This document shows, piece by piece, positions 25,296-35,432 of a stretch of 64,000 bases of DNA. This stretch comes from Sphagnum compactum. Its lineage: Eukaryota; Bryophyta; Sphagnopsida; Sphagnales. The DNA is taken from contig OZ234494.1 of assembly GCA_965153455.1 (NCBI GenBank), positions 12,586,001-12,650,000 on the forward strand, written 5' to 3'. Position numbers and translations under genes: made by a program. Position 1 is the first letter of the stretch. Each line of letters opens with the position of its first letter. Below the pieces are notes generated by a model, which saw only the letters and a list, made by a program, of their open reading frames with translations, made no database searches and had not been told where the DNA came from.

Positions 25296-26440
25296 GTATG
25301 TAGAACTTGTTATGTTTCTTTAAAAAATAAAATACCAAAACTTGCATTATCCAATTATGGATTGACATCGCACCACCAATGTTACCAAAATTAAAAATGG
25401 TGGAAAAAACTTTAATTTCCATTGTTGTGCCATATTAGTTAAACTTGGGCTGCACACTACTATGCACTACTAGTGATGATGAAATGACAAAAAAGAAATA
25501 AGGGTTTACATTTGAAAACTTTATTATTTTCAAATATATATAGGATTCAAATTGTATAAAATACCGCCCAATCATCACGCAAGGGGAGATTTAATCAGCC
25601 ACCCATGTTTTTAATTCATTGAAATTTTGGAAGTAATTAGGATGGATAAACATTAAATCAACTAGGCAAGTGGGGATTAAATCCTTGATTCATATATTTG
25701 AGGGAGAAGTTTTTATTGGAAACTAACTTAATCTCAAAGAAAAAAAAACATGTTAATCTCTTGAAATAATCTCAACATATTCAAATGAAAAACATATATT
25801 TACATTTGTATGAAATTGGAAAGACACAAAGATTTAGTTTTTTTGAAAGGACACAAAGATCCCAAAAGACATTGAAAAAATAAAGAGATTTGCTTCTCTT
25901 TCAATATTTAGGATCCATAAGGACATTTGAAACATTACAACTTGTAAAATGTTTATTTTTTAAAAATTCTGGCTTGGAATCGACTTTTAATAAATTTGTA
26001 ATTTGGAATTGTTTGTTTGTACGACCTATGACTATAGCCCATCCCACCTAAACCAACTCTGATGAAATCATCATCACTAGAATTAAGATATACCAACAAA
26101 GGAGGAATAATAAACCAACATGCATTTAAAGGAAATCTAGTAAGTTTTGCACAAAATTATCTTGAAAGTGCAATAAAACTTCTAAACACATCACCGTCAT
26201 GATTAAAATCATTGATTGATATTATTGTAATACATTTTATTGGAAGCTCACACCCACCTACAGAATTAGTAAAAAATAATGGACTATTATATGTACATAA
26301 ATATATTGTAACCATATGGCAAACTTGATTAAAATCTAGTCATATAGGCTACACACATATAATTATGAATACACATGTATTAAATACAATGCCTGAAAAT
26401 GAAATACTAAAGCCAATAATGATATCAATGTTCTAATAAA
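25296..26440 (+). pseudogene. Helitron N-terminal region, disrupted
   Basis: At 25,296 the frame reads VCRTCYVSLKNKIPKLALSN. A frameshift then gives WIDIAPPMLPKLKMVEKTLI from 25,358. The order Cys-x-x-Cys, then PKLALSN, then W-I, then a KTLI/EE-LI helix, is the N-terminal pattern I know from Helitron Rep-helicase proteins. After a gap of about 600 bp, the frame starting about 26,086 gives RYTNKGGIINQHAFKGNLVSFAQ and SSHPPTELVK for 350 bp with only two internal stops. One of those is TGA after WQT, where a Trp codon would fit. The gap has no legible Helitron codons and is probably an insertion. Confidence 0.75.
25455..26060. mobile_element. Probable insertion interrupting the Helitron N-terminus
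   Basis: About 600 bp without Helitron coding signal, between two blocks expected to be adjacent in the protein. It contains a slightly GC-richer stretch (ACCGCCCAATCATCACGC near 25,563). No terminal repeats were found by eye, so class and exact limits are unknown. Confidence 0.4.
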
Positions 26441-26663
26441 AAAATATTGAACTTGCAAATGCCAAACATTGTACACATCAACAAAAGAAGTACAACAAAA
26501 TTGAACGGTCATTAAAACATTAGGTTCAATAAACCTTAATGGCATAGACATAAATCAACATGAACAAATGACTAACACATTGAAATATTTACATCATAAT
26601 CAATATTTGTCATATAATCATCACACCATAATGATAAATGAATACAACAACCTAAATTTAATA

Positions 26664-26850
26664 GCATGCATGCTTTCCACCTTATTTCCTATCAGAATTT
26701 GTGTCCTTGAAATGAATAACAAACCCATCAAATTATCACTATAAACTCATGTAAAGCATTAATGAATTTGGATGAAACTCATTATCAATTTTTAAAACAT
26801 CATTTATTTCCATGTTTTGTATTTAACATAATACAATGTAAAAAAAATTT
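26664..26850 (+). pseudogene. Helitron pre-Rep block, disrupted
   Basis: The frame at 26,664 reads MLSTLFPIRICVLEMNNKPI, then a TAA. A frameshift at about 26,758 gives MNLDETHYQFLKHHLFPCF. The order LFP, then an N-K-P-I strand, then a Tyr-x-Phe and His-His-x-Phe-Pro segment, fits the conserved region just before Rep in Helitron proteins. Frames switch once and one in-frame stop (TAA where a sense CAA or CGA-type codon is expected) is present. Confidence 0.7.
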
Positions 26851-26954
26851 CTTTGGAACTAAATCAACAATATCCAAATCATCAAAAATGAATGAAAGAG
26901 AATTCCTTAATGAAATAAAAATTTAGATTTCAACCACAATATTATTAATTGACA

Positions 26955-27775
26955 AGAAAACACACTACGGCCCCCAAGAATTGTAATCACAAACATAGAA
27001 ATTATGCATTTGGTTTTTTTGGGTACATGTGGACATCACATCTTGGATTATTTTTATTCATTTCAAGTATATTGCATTAGCTTTAAACTTAAAATAATTT
27101 ATTTAAAAAGAAACTCCAACAATTATAAATTTGAACATATGAAGTATATTTGTGTCAATATAAATATCATGGAGTTTGAAAAATTGCAAATATACTTCAA
27201 AACTAAGGTTATGGGTGGAATTTTTTAATGAATTTTTTAGTGATGAATGATATTGATATACATCAACTAAATCTAAGACCATTTAGAAGTTAATTTTTTT
27301 TGATTGAAAATCTATTAACAAATTTGTTTGTTTTGCACTTTTGGAATAAGAAATGCATAATTTAAATTCATATTTTTGAGAAAAAACCATAACTTTAAGA
27401 AAAAGGAGGAGATTTTATAGGTGGGCATTGTATTATTTTTTCATTTTTCTTTGGTTTGGTAATGTGTCATGAACCACAAACATGAGGCCCTACGGCTATT
27501 GAAAAAGTTTATGTTATATACTTTATGCATATTGATTTTATCTAATCCTCTTCATCTAGCCATTGGATCAAACTTAATTTTGATTCAAAATGAGCTTTGA
27601 GTTTGAAAATGTTGTCATGCACATTTGAAAGTTTTTTTTTTAATGTTTAGGATTTTAAAAAGATGCCAATAAGATTTCAACTTACCACATACCTATCATA
27701 CTTGTTATTAATCACTTTTTTTTGGTGAAAAGTGGTTCACCCATAATGTGTTTTCACCCAAAACATACATTCCCA
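26955..27775. mobile_element. TIR element nested in the Helitron (family of 13,459)
   Basis: The left end near 26,957 reads AAGAAAACACACTACGG. The reverse complement of the right end near 27,770 reads GGGTGAAAACACATTATGGG. The arms agree at about 14 of 17 central positions, and both match the terminal repeat of the element at 13,459 (GTGAAATCACATTACGGTGA). The length is also similar (about 0.8 kb). Helitron coding signal is lost between these points and resumes about 250 bp later. No target duplication could be fixed. Confidence 0.6.
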
Positions 27776-28044
27776 AAAAAAATGTAGTTTATTAAGACAT
27801 TTAAAAGTTTCTAATAAATATGTCATGACCTTTTGAAGTAATCGTGCAACATAAAGGAATATGACAAAATTTATGGAAGCATCAAGTTTGTTTTTCATTC
27901 TAAATCCCACATTCATTCATCATTATTTATTAGCAGTTTTAAGTGAACAAAACATAAACCTTGATTTATTCTATGATAAAAATATGATAACAAAAAATGA
28001 ATGATGCAAATATGTAATGAGAAATCCAAAAGTTCAAGCTATAT

Positions 28045-28260
28045 TTGTATACATTATTGTTTAATGTTATCTTCAAATATATGTTACAAGTAAAAAACAC
28101 AAAAGAGTTATCTAACAACAATGTTAGTGTTTTCAATCACACAAAAGCTCATTATGGATGTTACAAAATTACAAAAAATGGTAACTTACATATCCACACA
28201 TTATTTTGGTTTAACGATTATAAGATCCTAACACACGTATATATAAACATTGCATGATGA
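28045..28260 (+). pseudogene. Helitron Rep (HUH) domain remnant
   Basis: A 70-codon open frame contains HTKAHYGCYK, then NGNLHIHTLFWFND. The His-Ile-His triplet is encoded at 28,189-28,197. HUH-type Rep proteins use two His flanking a hydrophobic residue to hold the metal at the nicking site, and Helitrons place it in the context G-x-L-H-x-H-x-L-x-W, as here. The upstream Tyr-Gly and basic residues also fit. This is the least damaged part of the Rep region, but no complete ORF surrounds it. The catalytic tyrosine segment is not preserved. Confidence 0.8.
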
Positions 28261-29510
28261 TGAAATTTTTTTAACAAAATATGATTAATTATTTAAATGG
28301 TATAATTACATGAGACATGAATCAATATAAATCATGTCCAATAATGACAAAGAAAAATTACATTGATGACAATCTTGATAACATTTGCACCACAAGGCCA
28401 CTAGATCCCAAAAAAAATTCCTTTACAAAATTATTCCAAAATGACATTTATAAGCTAATGAACATATGTAATTAACATGTATGTAATACAACACACTACA
28501 AAACAAATCCTGATACATTAAGAAAAACTATCCCTTTCAACTTTTAATCAATGAAACTCATTTTAACGTTGAAGGGTCACAATTTACTTGAGTTTCCAAT
28601 TTTTATTATGTATTTGTAGCCTTTCAGTATTTCCAAATGCTAGAAAAAATTTACACATTTCCACTAACTTTCCCACTTTGGGTTCAAATATATGAAAATT
28701 ATTGGTATTTTATGAAAAGATTTCATATTTTATGGGTATTTTAAAAATCTAGGGCCCTTTATAAACCATATGGCTATAACTTTAAGAAGATTAATTCCAA
28801 ACATGAAAATATAGGTGTCACTAATATACCTCCTTGTTAACACCTTCAAAATTGGTTTCATACCATTTCCTAATAAAATAAGGTGTTTTCCTATGTGGAA
28901 AATTTTCAACAGTTTCAGAAGGATCCAAATACACAAGTTTGCATAGTCATTATTAATGGATGGGCCTAAAAATTGGTGAAAGGATGCTTCTAATGGATAT
29001 TGATGAAAATACACCAATTTCTTTTTTCAAAAAAATAGTTATAAACATAAAAGTTCCATACATGTATGAGATGTTATTTTGTGGGACATACATTTGGTGT
29101 TTCTACAATACTACCAAAATACCATGTATATTCATATTATGGATATGTCTCAACATTTTTGTGATGTGTTTGTTGCATATTACATTATTGCAATTTCAAA
29201 TTTTTATTAAAAAGCACCTAACATTGCATTATATGTTATTTTGTTCAAAAAAACACACAAAAAGCTAGATTGGACAATATTTTCTAAACATTTAGGCAAA
29301 CCATGACCCTGAAATGAGACTTTTACACAAAATTATTTGATAAATGGTCAAATAATTCAAATCCATGGATATTATTAACTTCAAGATGTAATCATGATTT
29401 GAAATTTATAGTAGCCTCTACCAAAGACAACAAATCATTGATTTTTTACATCATGAAACATTTATTTACACTTCAAATGTGTATTCCTTTTTGTGAATTG
29501 TAGTACAAAA
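28260..29510 (+). pseudogene. Helitron region between Rep motif and helicase, disrupted
   Basis: Separate legible blocks in shifting frames include CNTTHYKTNPDTLRKTIPF (about 28,483-28,540), then NNSNPWILLTSRCNHDLKFI followed by KSLIFYIMKH (about 29,351-29,460). The Cys-Asn-x-Asp-x-Lys-x-Ile strand followed by a Tyr-Ile helix is the segment where Helitron Rep proteins carry their catalytic tyrosines; here only remnants remain (FYIMKH). Frames change several times and stops are frequent. 28,550-29,340 is poorly legible. Confidence 0.65.
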
Positions 29511-29995
29511 AACTAAAACAATACATGAAAACCCAAATAATAACTATAATTCGATTGACAAAAGTTGATGTCTCCTCACATGTTATTTAAATACAATAGG
29601 AAATCAACAAGAAATATTAGCAATTAGAATAACTAATTACTAATTGAACTTACCAAGTCACATAACTGATAAATGATTTCATATACATACCTTGGTATAG
29701 TTTGTTAGCATCAGCAAATGAACAAGAAAAAATCAAAATCTCCAAAATGAAAATGATAATGACATTGATGACAATTATGAGACTTTTGTGTAGTTGACAA
29801 AAACTCATTGAAAATCAACAATATATCATACAAAATTTTAGGGTCAATTACCAATAGAGATATATCACTTTAATTATCTATGTCCACATGAGTTTTTTTA
29901 ATAACATAAAGAATCAAAAGACGTAAATAGATTATTGAAAATAAAATCAACACAACTTAAATTTGATAAAGAAGATAGAAGAAAAATCAATAATG

Positions 29996-31960
29996 AATCC
30001 TTTTTATGATGATGATATTGAAAATGAATTCCAACAAAATATCCATGACATAAAAGAACAAAACATATATATATAAATAGAACTCAGGCATGAAGAAATA
30101 GAAATTAAATATCTATTATGTAACACAAGTACTACAACCCATGTAATTAAAATAATAAAACATTTAGAAACAATGGAAATAAAATGCAAAATGAAAATAT
30201 CAATAATCATAATGTGAATTTCATTATCAAACCTCAAGCTTTGATCAAATAATGGAATCAAAATTTGAAATCCACAAATATTAAACCTTGATGAATCAAC
30301 ACCAAAAATGTCACATACATATTCAAACACAACTTATACAAATGATAATACAAAACCTAAACTACACCACTTACCATTTAATGACATGCAATCATATGAT
30401 ATTGAAAATGAACATAAAAACATAACCTTGATTGATGAAACAAATATTTATTCACCATTACACATTAAAAACATCATAAAAAAAACATACAAATTAAATA
30501 ATTTACAAGCCATTTCATTTGAAAATTTTATTGCAAGTACAAAAAAATCAATTATTACAATATTTAGGAAGAATTGTAGGTATTAGTCAAACACAAATAA
30601 TTAGAGTTATCCAAGAATATTTTTTGAAAATGGGAAAAACAACAAATTTTTTAAGTTATAACATACCCTGTGGATGCAAGTGTATTAATAAATGCAATAA
30701 TAATACATTTTTATTGGGATTATTGATTGATAAATACACAACTATAACCAAACCTAAGTCAATCATAGACATATGGCCAAATATCTAGCTCATCATTATT
30801 GATAAAATATCCATGGTAGGTTACATTATGCTTGCCACAATACACTTAAATCTACAAAAATTAAAATCTAACATTTTACCATTTGGAGGAATCAACATAA
30901 TGTTCATGGGAGGTTTTTTATAATTTCCACCAATCAATGACACACCATTATATTTAACAAATATATAATTGATTTTTACATTCACAAAGTTAGCACAAAA
31001 AAAATTATAGGTATAAATTTTTGGGAAAATTACATTCGACCAAATAATATTGTTTTAATGGAACAAATGAGACAAACAAAGACATTCAATATGTTACCCT
31101 TTTAGAAAACCTTCGAATAAAAGATATTTTAAAATTAAATTTTGACTTATTAAAAAGCCATTTTTTATTCAATTTAAATGTCAACTTATTTGATGATTCA
31201 TGGAGGATAACAAATTTTATAGTTCCTTGTACAATGAATTATGAAATGCCATAATCCATTACATGATAAATATCCATTCAAAAACATCAAAACAAAAATG
31301 TTACACTATTGTTGCAATTAACACGTACAAAAAAAAGTCCAATATGTAATGATATCAAATACATTATAAGAGAAACATTCCACGAGTAAAACTCAATGTT
31401 TAACACCTTTCCTTAAAATCTATATTATACTAAAACTCATTATAATGGAAATTTTATATCCTAAGCTAAGAATTATAAATGGAAGCATTGGATACATAGA
31501 AAATGTCCTTCACGGAATCTGAATGGATACAAAAAAATGTTACAATGCATCCGCTCATAAATGTTTTAGTGAATTTGAACGATTTCATAGAAAAGATATA
31601 TAATTACAAAACATAAAACTAGAAGGCATTCCTAAAAATGTCATACCAATAATACCCATATCAAGGAGTTTCCAATATCACCATTACATATCGGAATCAA
31701 ACACCTCCAAAACATTCACAATCACTAGATATTAATTGCCTCTTGCCCTAACTTTTGTTTCACATACTTTAGAACACAAGGACTAACATTGGACAACTTA
31801 ATTATAGACCTTTGGCAACCACCTAACAATATGCATTTAAATATGCACAACATATATGTAATCTTATCACATCTAGAATCCATAGATGGATTCATAATCT
31901 TATGAAATATTACTATTGAAGACATATGCAAAGCTAACTTAAAAAAGGATTGCTAGAAAT
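29996..31960 (+). pseudogene. Helitron Pif1-type helicase, disrupted
   Basis: A linker starting NPFYDDDIENEFQQ (from 29,996) leads into KLNNLQAISFENF (in the ORF from 30,308). A frameshift then gives LLQYLGRIVGISQTQIIRVI from 30,528; this is a damaged Walker A region, because GRIVGISQTQ lacks the usual GTGK(T/S). Next come LLIDKYTTITKPKSIIDIW, a TAG, then LIIIDKISMVG (Walker B with Glu read as Lys), and LPFGGINIMFMGGFL, a TAA, then FPPINDTPLY. Further on are WENYIRPNNIVLMEQMRQTK (about 31,021) and ITRY, TAA, LPLA. TQGLTLDNLIIDL with NIYVILSHLESIDGFIIL (from 31,774) is the motif V/VI region. Order and spacing match Pif1-like helicases of Helitrons. There are at least three frameshifts and several stops, so it is not functional. 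Confidence 0.88.
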
Positions 31961-32655
31961 GTTGGAACCTATTTCAAAGCATAATATAACCAAAAACATC
32001 CAAAATAGTTATCCACTGATATTTTATAAAGAAAACGACAAACATTTAATTATGATCGATGATTCAAATGATTACAATATCATTGATTATTGGCATGAAG
32101 AATTCTAGTTAATTAAAAAGTGATGAATTCTTTTTTCCAATCCAAATGGATGGTTGAATGACAACATTTGACAACCACAATGCAAATATTGTATGTTCAA
32201 AAACTATAATTGTTAGGATATCAACAACACACATACACAATCATGGGAACTATACATAGATACGGAACCAATTTTTTTCAAAATGTTTTCATAAATAATA
32301 ATCATTGGATCTTAGTCCAAATACATGCATCCACACTAGACCTACATTACACAATATATGATTTGAACACACTGACAATGAAAAAAATACTAAATGACAC
32401 CATCCAATCACTAACTAACATTAGAAATGTAAAACATTTCCTATATTCATATGCAAATATCATGTAACAACTAGATGGTTCATCTTGTGGACTTTTCACA
32501 ATAACATATGCAACCAATATAACATTCGAACTCAACCCAGAACAATCTATTTACAATGTGCCATAAATGCGATTGCATTTGCATAACAACATAAATAATA
32601 AAACTATATCTCCATTCTCCAAAATACTTGGATTCAAACAGATTACAAAAATAAA
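31947..32655 (+). pseudogene. Ulp1-like C48 cysteine protease domain fused to the Helitron
   Basis: After the helicase the frame at 31,947 (GLLEMLEPISK) runs to WHEEF then stop. The same frame resumes at 32,136 with SNPNGWLNDNI, the entry signature of Ulp1/SENP-type peptidases (W-L-N/D-D-x-x-I). The ORF at 32,210-32,467 then gives FFQNVFINNNHWILVQIH (catalytic His before Trp) and TIYDLNTLTMKKI (catalytic Asp). After one in-frame TAA (32,465-32,467) it reads QLDGSSCGLFTITYATNI, with the Gln of the oxyanion hole and the nucleophile Cys followed by Gly-Leu-Phe. A further TAA precedes MRLHLHNNINN. All four catalytic landmarks survive, although the frame is broken. Known Ulp1 enzymes cleave SUMO; the role in the transposon is unknown. 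Confidence 0.88.
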
Positions 32656-32660
32656 ATGAT

Positions 32661-34565
32661 TGATTATCATTAGTAGTGCATAGTAATGCAGAGCCCAACC
32701 AAAATGATTCAAAAAACATATTAAGCTTATAGAAGCCTTGGGTTAATGTAATCAAGCATTAATTTCAAACAATTGCTTATGAAATTATTTACAAAGAAAC
32801 AAAAAGCTTAATAACCCTTGGGTTAACCACCTGTCAACTCCGCCCTTCAAACCGCTTCAAACCTCCTATTCCCATTGCCAACTTGTTACTTGAGCCGATT
32901 GTAGACTTGTTACACTTGGCAATTGGTAGTTGAGTTAGGATCTCCAATCAATGATATTTTTGATGAATTCTTAATTTTTTTCCTACCTGCATAATATGAC
33001 TTCAGGAATATAGAAGGATCCATTTAAAAGAAATTTCATCTTGGTTTAAAATTAGTATCTCCACCATGTGACTTGTAGAAATTCAACTGGGACTTCTTAA
33101 GTCTTCTCCTCAACTTAAGTTTTTCCACTTGCTCTCCAAACAGGTTTCTTCACTAATAAAGTTTTGCAGGGTTAATATATATTTATATAAGAATTCTCAA
33201 GCTTATGTTTCAGCCATAGACAGCCAGCAAGCAAGAAGACAAGAACAAAGAGACTAAATTCATAAGAAATGAGCAACATAAAAAAAACTTGATTCATTCA
33301 AGGTTACAAGCATTAAAACCCTCACTGTAGTTGAACACCCAATACACTTGTACCCCTTTTCTGTGTTGAATTTTAAACTCTTGGCCATATGCTTCAACAA
33401 AATGGGTTTGAACCATAACAAACCCTAAACCCTTTGAAAAACCATAATTGGACGTTCTTTGATTCTGAAAATTTTCAAAAACCCAAAACCAGAGGTTCTG
33501 TGACCCTACAAATTTTGGAAAAAATCAAAACCACAGGTTTTTTTTCAATTTAAAAAAACATGTAATGTTTGATTAAATGTCATTTGATCCCTTAACCCTC
33601 AAATTATTCCCTAAATGTTTTTCGGCTGGTGGATCTAACCCATTGTGAGTTATGTAATGGCCGAGGAGTGGGGCATTCTGAGAGTAAGGGCTTGGCTTGC
33701 CCAAGGTGGAGCCAAGGGGGGCCTTAGTTGGGAGATGCCTTGCTCCAAGGGTGTTGCCTGACATATAAGGAATGACAACTTGTTGTTTTGGATGTTCTTT
33801 TCACCCATGATACCCCATGAGAAGTGTTGGTCATTTAGCTTGAATTCTCTCATCTTTTTCACCTCTATGATGTGGTCGGGCCGGTCCATTCCCCTACCAC
33901 CCAACCAAGGTTCTCCAATTGCAATATAAGCTATTTTGGAGGATACCCAAGTTGTGGAATTTGGTACCCGAATCCCAAATTCAAGTGTACGTACACAGAT
34001 GCAATGCTTCAAGCTCTCCCCCCCCCCACCCCAATGCGTGACTCAAATTCAATGTTCATAGTGGGGACACCAAATAAGTTCAAAACTTTTTTAGTGATGG
34101 GCCTCATTGTATGGCCCCTCACACTTTGGATACTCCCCCAAATAGAATATCATAGTACCTTTACCATTCTCGGCATAAATTAAATTATTTTTTATTTTGT
34201 CCAAATTTTGAGAATTATTTCCTATTTGTGCCAAAATTTTAATAAAATAAAAGTTTTCTCTGTCAGGTTTGAACCCCAGACCTTCAAGGTCAGCAACTTA
34301 ATACGGGGACATAATATCAATAACATTGTGTTTATAATTTTCTATAGTCATTACCTGTTGAAATTTCAGAATTAAAAAACCAAGTGTCAAAGTTAAGATT
34401 TAGAATTTAATTAATTATTCGACAGTCTGTTGCTCAAATGGCAAAGGTACTACAGTAATGGTAGTCTTGCCTTTTGGCCTAGCTACATGGGTCATAAGAG
34501 GAGAACTCTGGGAGAAGGTTATCCCAAAGAGAGTGCACTTCCTGGATGCTTGCTTGCTGCCCTTA
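32661..34565. other. Helitron downstream flank; no gene recognised
   Basis: A short direct repeat, AAGCTTATAGAAGCCTTGGGTTAA and AAGCTTAATAACCCTTGGGTTAA, lies at about 32,725-32,750 and 32,807-32,828. The Helitron 3' end may lie in this interval but no hairpin plus CTRR was fixed. A 120-codon minus ORF at 33,650-34,012 has mixed composition but no motif I recognise. A short C run occurs at about 34,018-34,028. TTTGAACCCCAGACC near 34,268 resembles a tRNA B box, but no tRNA fold surrounds it. Confidence 0.45.
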
Positions 34566-34921
34566 GAGCATCTCCAGCGGTGCTCAATATGTGACCCTGC
34601 GAAAATATTTTTCACATCCAAGTTTAGTTATGTACTCTTTTGCAACCTCAGAAATAAAACTGAAACTGGAACAGCAAATAAGTGGGGGACTACTGATAGA
34701 AAACCACCTGGACCAATCATTATGATGAGCCAATCCGAAACACTGAGCAGCAGTTAGATCATGTTTATTACACTTTTTTCTGCAGGTTCACAGGCCTGCT
34801 TTGCCGTTTACCAGCCACGGCACCAGTGCACAATTGTGGTGAGCCAAACTGGCATATGTTGGATTTTCTTCATCCAATTTTATTGTGCAGGATCACATAC
34901 CGAGCACTGCTGGAGATGCTC
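34566..34921. mobile_element. 356-bp MITE with ~40-bp terminal inverted repeats
   Basis: The left end is GAGCATCTCCAGCGGTGCTC, continuing AATATGTGACCCTGC. The reverse complement of the right end is GAGCATCTCCAGCAGTGCTC, continuing GGTATGTGATCCTGC. About 35 of 40 positions match. TTA stands directly left of the element and again one base beyond the right end, close to the TTA/TAA target of PIF/Harbinger elements. GAGCATCTCCA-type ends are familiar from plant MITEs. There is no coding capacity. A truncated relative lies at 19,445. Confidence 0.85.
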
Positions 34922-35166
34922 ATTAGCTGCGGAGAATTGATATTCCTCATCGTGTTCATCATGGTTTTCTTGGCTAAGCTAATGGCAGGGGCATGAATTG
35001 TGGGGTCTATGTTGAGTTCACGAAACAGAAGTGTAACATTTGGTGAGGTAGTAGTTGGCAAGTAACCAATTGTGGGGTCATGATTCTGCTGCACTAGGAT
35101 GTTTTCATTGTTGCTTGTTGTGTAGGTGGTCTCAAATGTACTTGTGTTCTTAGAGGAAGTTGACAT
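34870..35166 (-). CDS. Unrecognised 98-codon ORF (doubtful)
   Basis: The reading MSTSSKNTSTFETTYTT through SPNVTLLFRELNIDPTIHAP has protein-like composition, with a Ser/Thr-rich start and a mixed hydrophobic/charged middle. I recognise no family. Its last 18 or so codons lie inside the terminal repeat of the neighbouring MITE, so the original C-terminus, if any, was replaced. It may be the 5' end of a decayed gene; it may equally be chance. Confidence 0.25.
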   Translation of the reverse strand: MSTSSKNTSTFETTYTTSNNENILVQQNHDPTIGYLPTTTSPNVTLLFRELNIDPTIHAPAISLAKKTMMNTMRNINSPQLMSISSSARYVILHNKIG

Positions 35167-35179
35167 GTTCCACCTGAGG

Positions 35180-35432
35180 CAATGATCTTCCCTGCAAAAG
35201 AAGAGTGAACAAATTATAGCAATGAAGATGGTCGCCGTGTGTCAGAGATCTTCTTCCCTGCACAAGAACAGTCCACAAACTATAGCAATGAAGATGGCCA
35301 CTGGGTTAGAGAGCTTCCTTCCCTACACAAGAACAGTGCACAAACTATGGCAAATGAAGATGGCCACCGAGTCAGAAATCTTCCATGAACAACAACAGTG
35401 CACAAACTATAACAATAGAGAGGGCCATGATT
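35180..35432. repeat. 66-bp minisatellite, about four units
   Basis: AATGAAGATGG recurs at 35,221, 35,287 and 35,353 (period 66), with a degenerate AATAGAGAGGG at 35,415. Each unit includes a CAGAGATCTTC-like word, TTCCCTGCACAAGAACAGT and CACAAACTATAGC. Overlapping ORFs on both strands read the repeat and are not genes. Confidence 0.85.

Larger units (their letters stand above)
25296..32660 (+). mobile_element. Decayed autonomous Helitron (Rep-helicase-Ulp1)
   Basis: Coding remains of one large rolling-circle transposon run on the plus strand for about 7.3 kb. In order: an N-terminal Cys-containing region (25,296-25,450), a second N-terminal block (26,062-26,440), a block ending in LFP and HHLFPCF (26,664-26,830), Rep with an H-I-H motif (28,045-28,250), post-Rep blocks (28,260-29,500), a Pif1-type helicase (30,308-31,960), and a Ulp1-like protease (32,130-32,650). 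Stops and frameshifts break every block, so it is inactive. Two gaps (about 25,455-26,060 and 26,955-27,775) look like later insertions. The true ends (5' TC, 3' hairpin and CTRR) are not identified; the limits given are those of coding remains. The C-terminal protease sets it apart from the usual plant Rep-Hel plus RPA layout. Confidence 0.85.

Noticed and set aside
25296-32660. Fungal or other contaminant sequence
   Set aside because: The Helitron is decayed, nested with a TIR element that also occurs at 13.46 kb, and matches the base composition of its surroundings, so it is resident.
34255-34310. tRNA-derived SINE or tRNA gene
   Set aside because: Only a B-box-like GGTTTGAACCCC is present; there is no A box at the right distance, cloverleaf, or poly(A)/T tail.
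35180-35432. CRISPR-like array (regular 66-bp spacing)
   Set aside because: The whole unit is repeated, without unique spacers, in plant-type DNA; it is a minisatellite.
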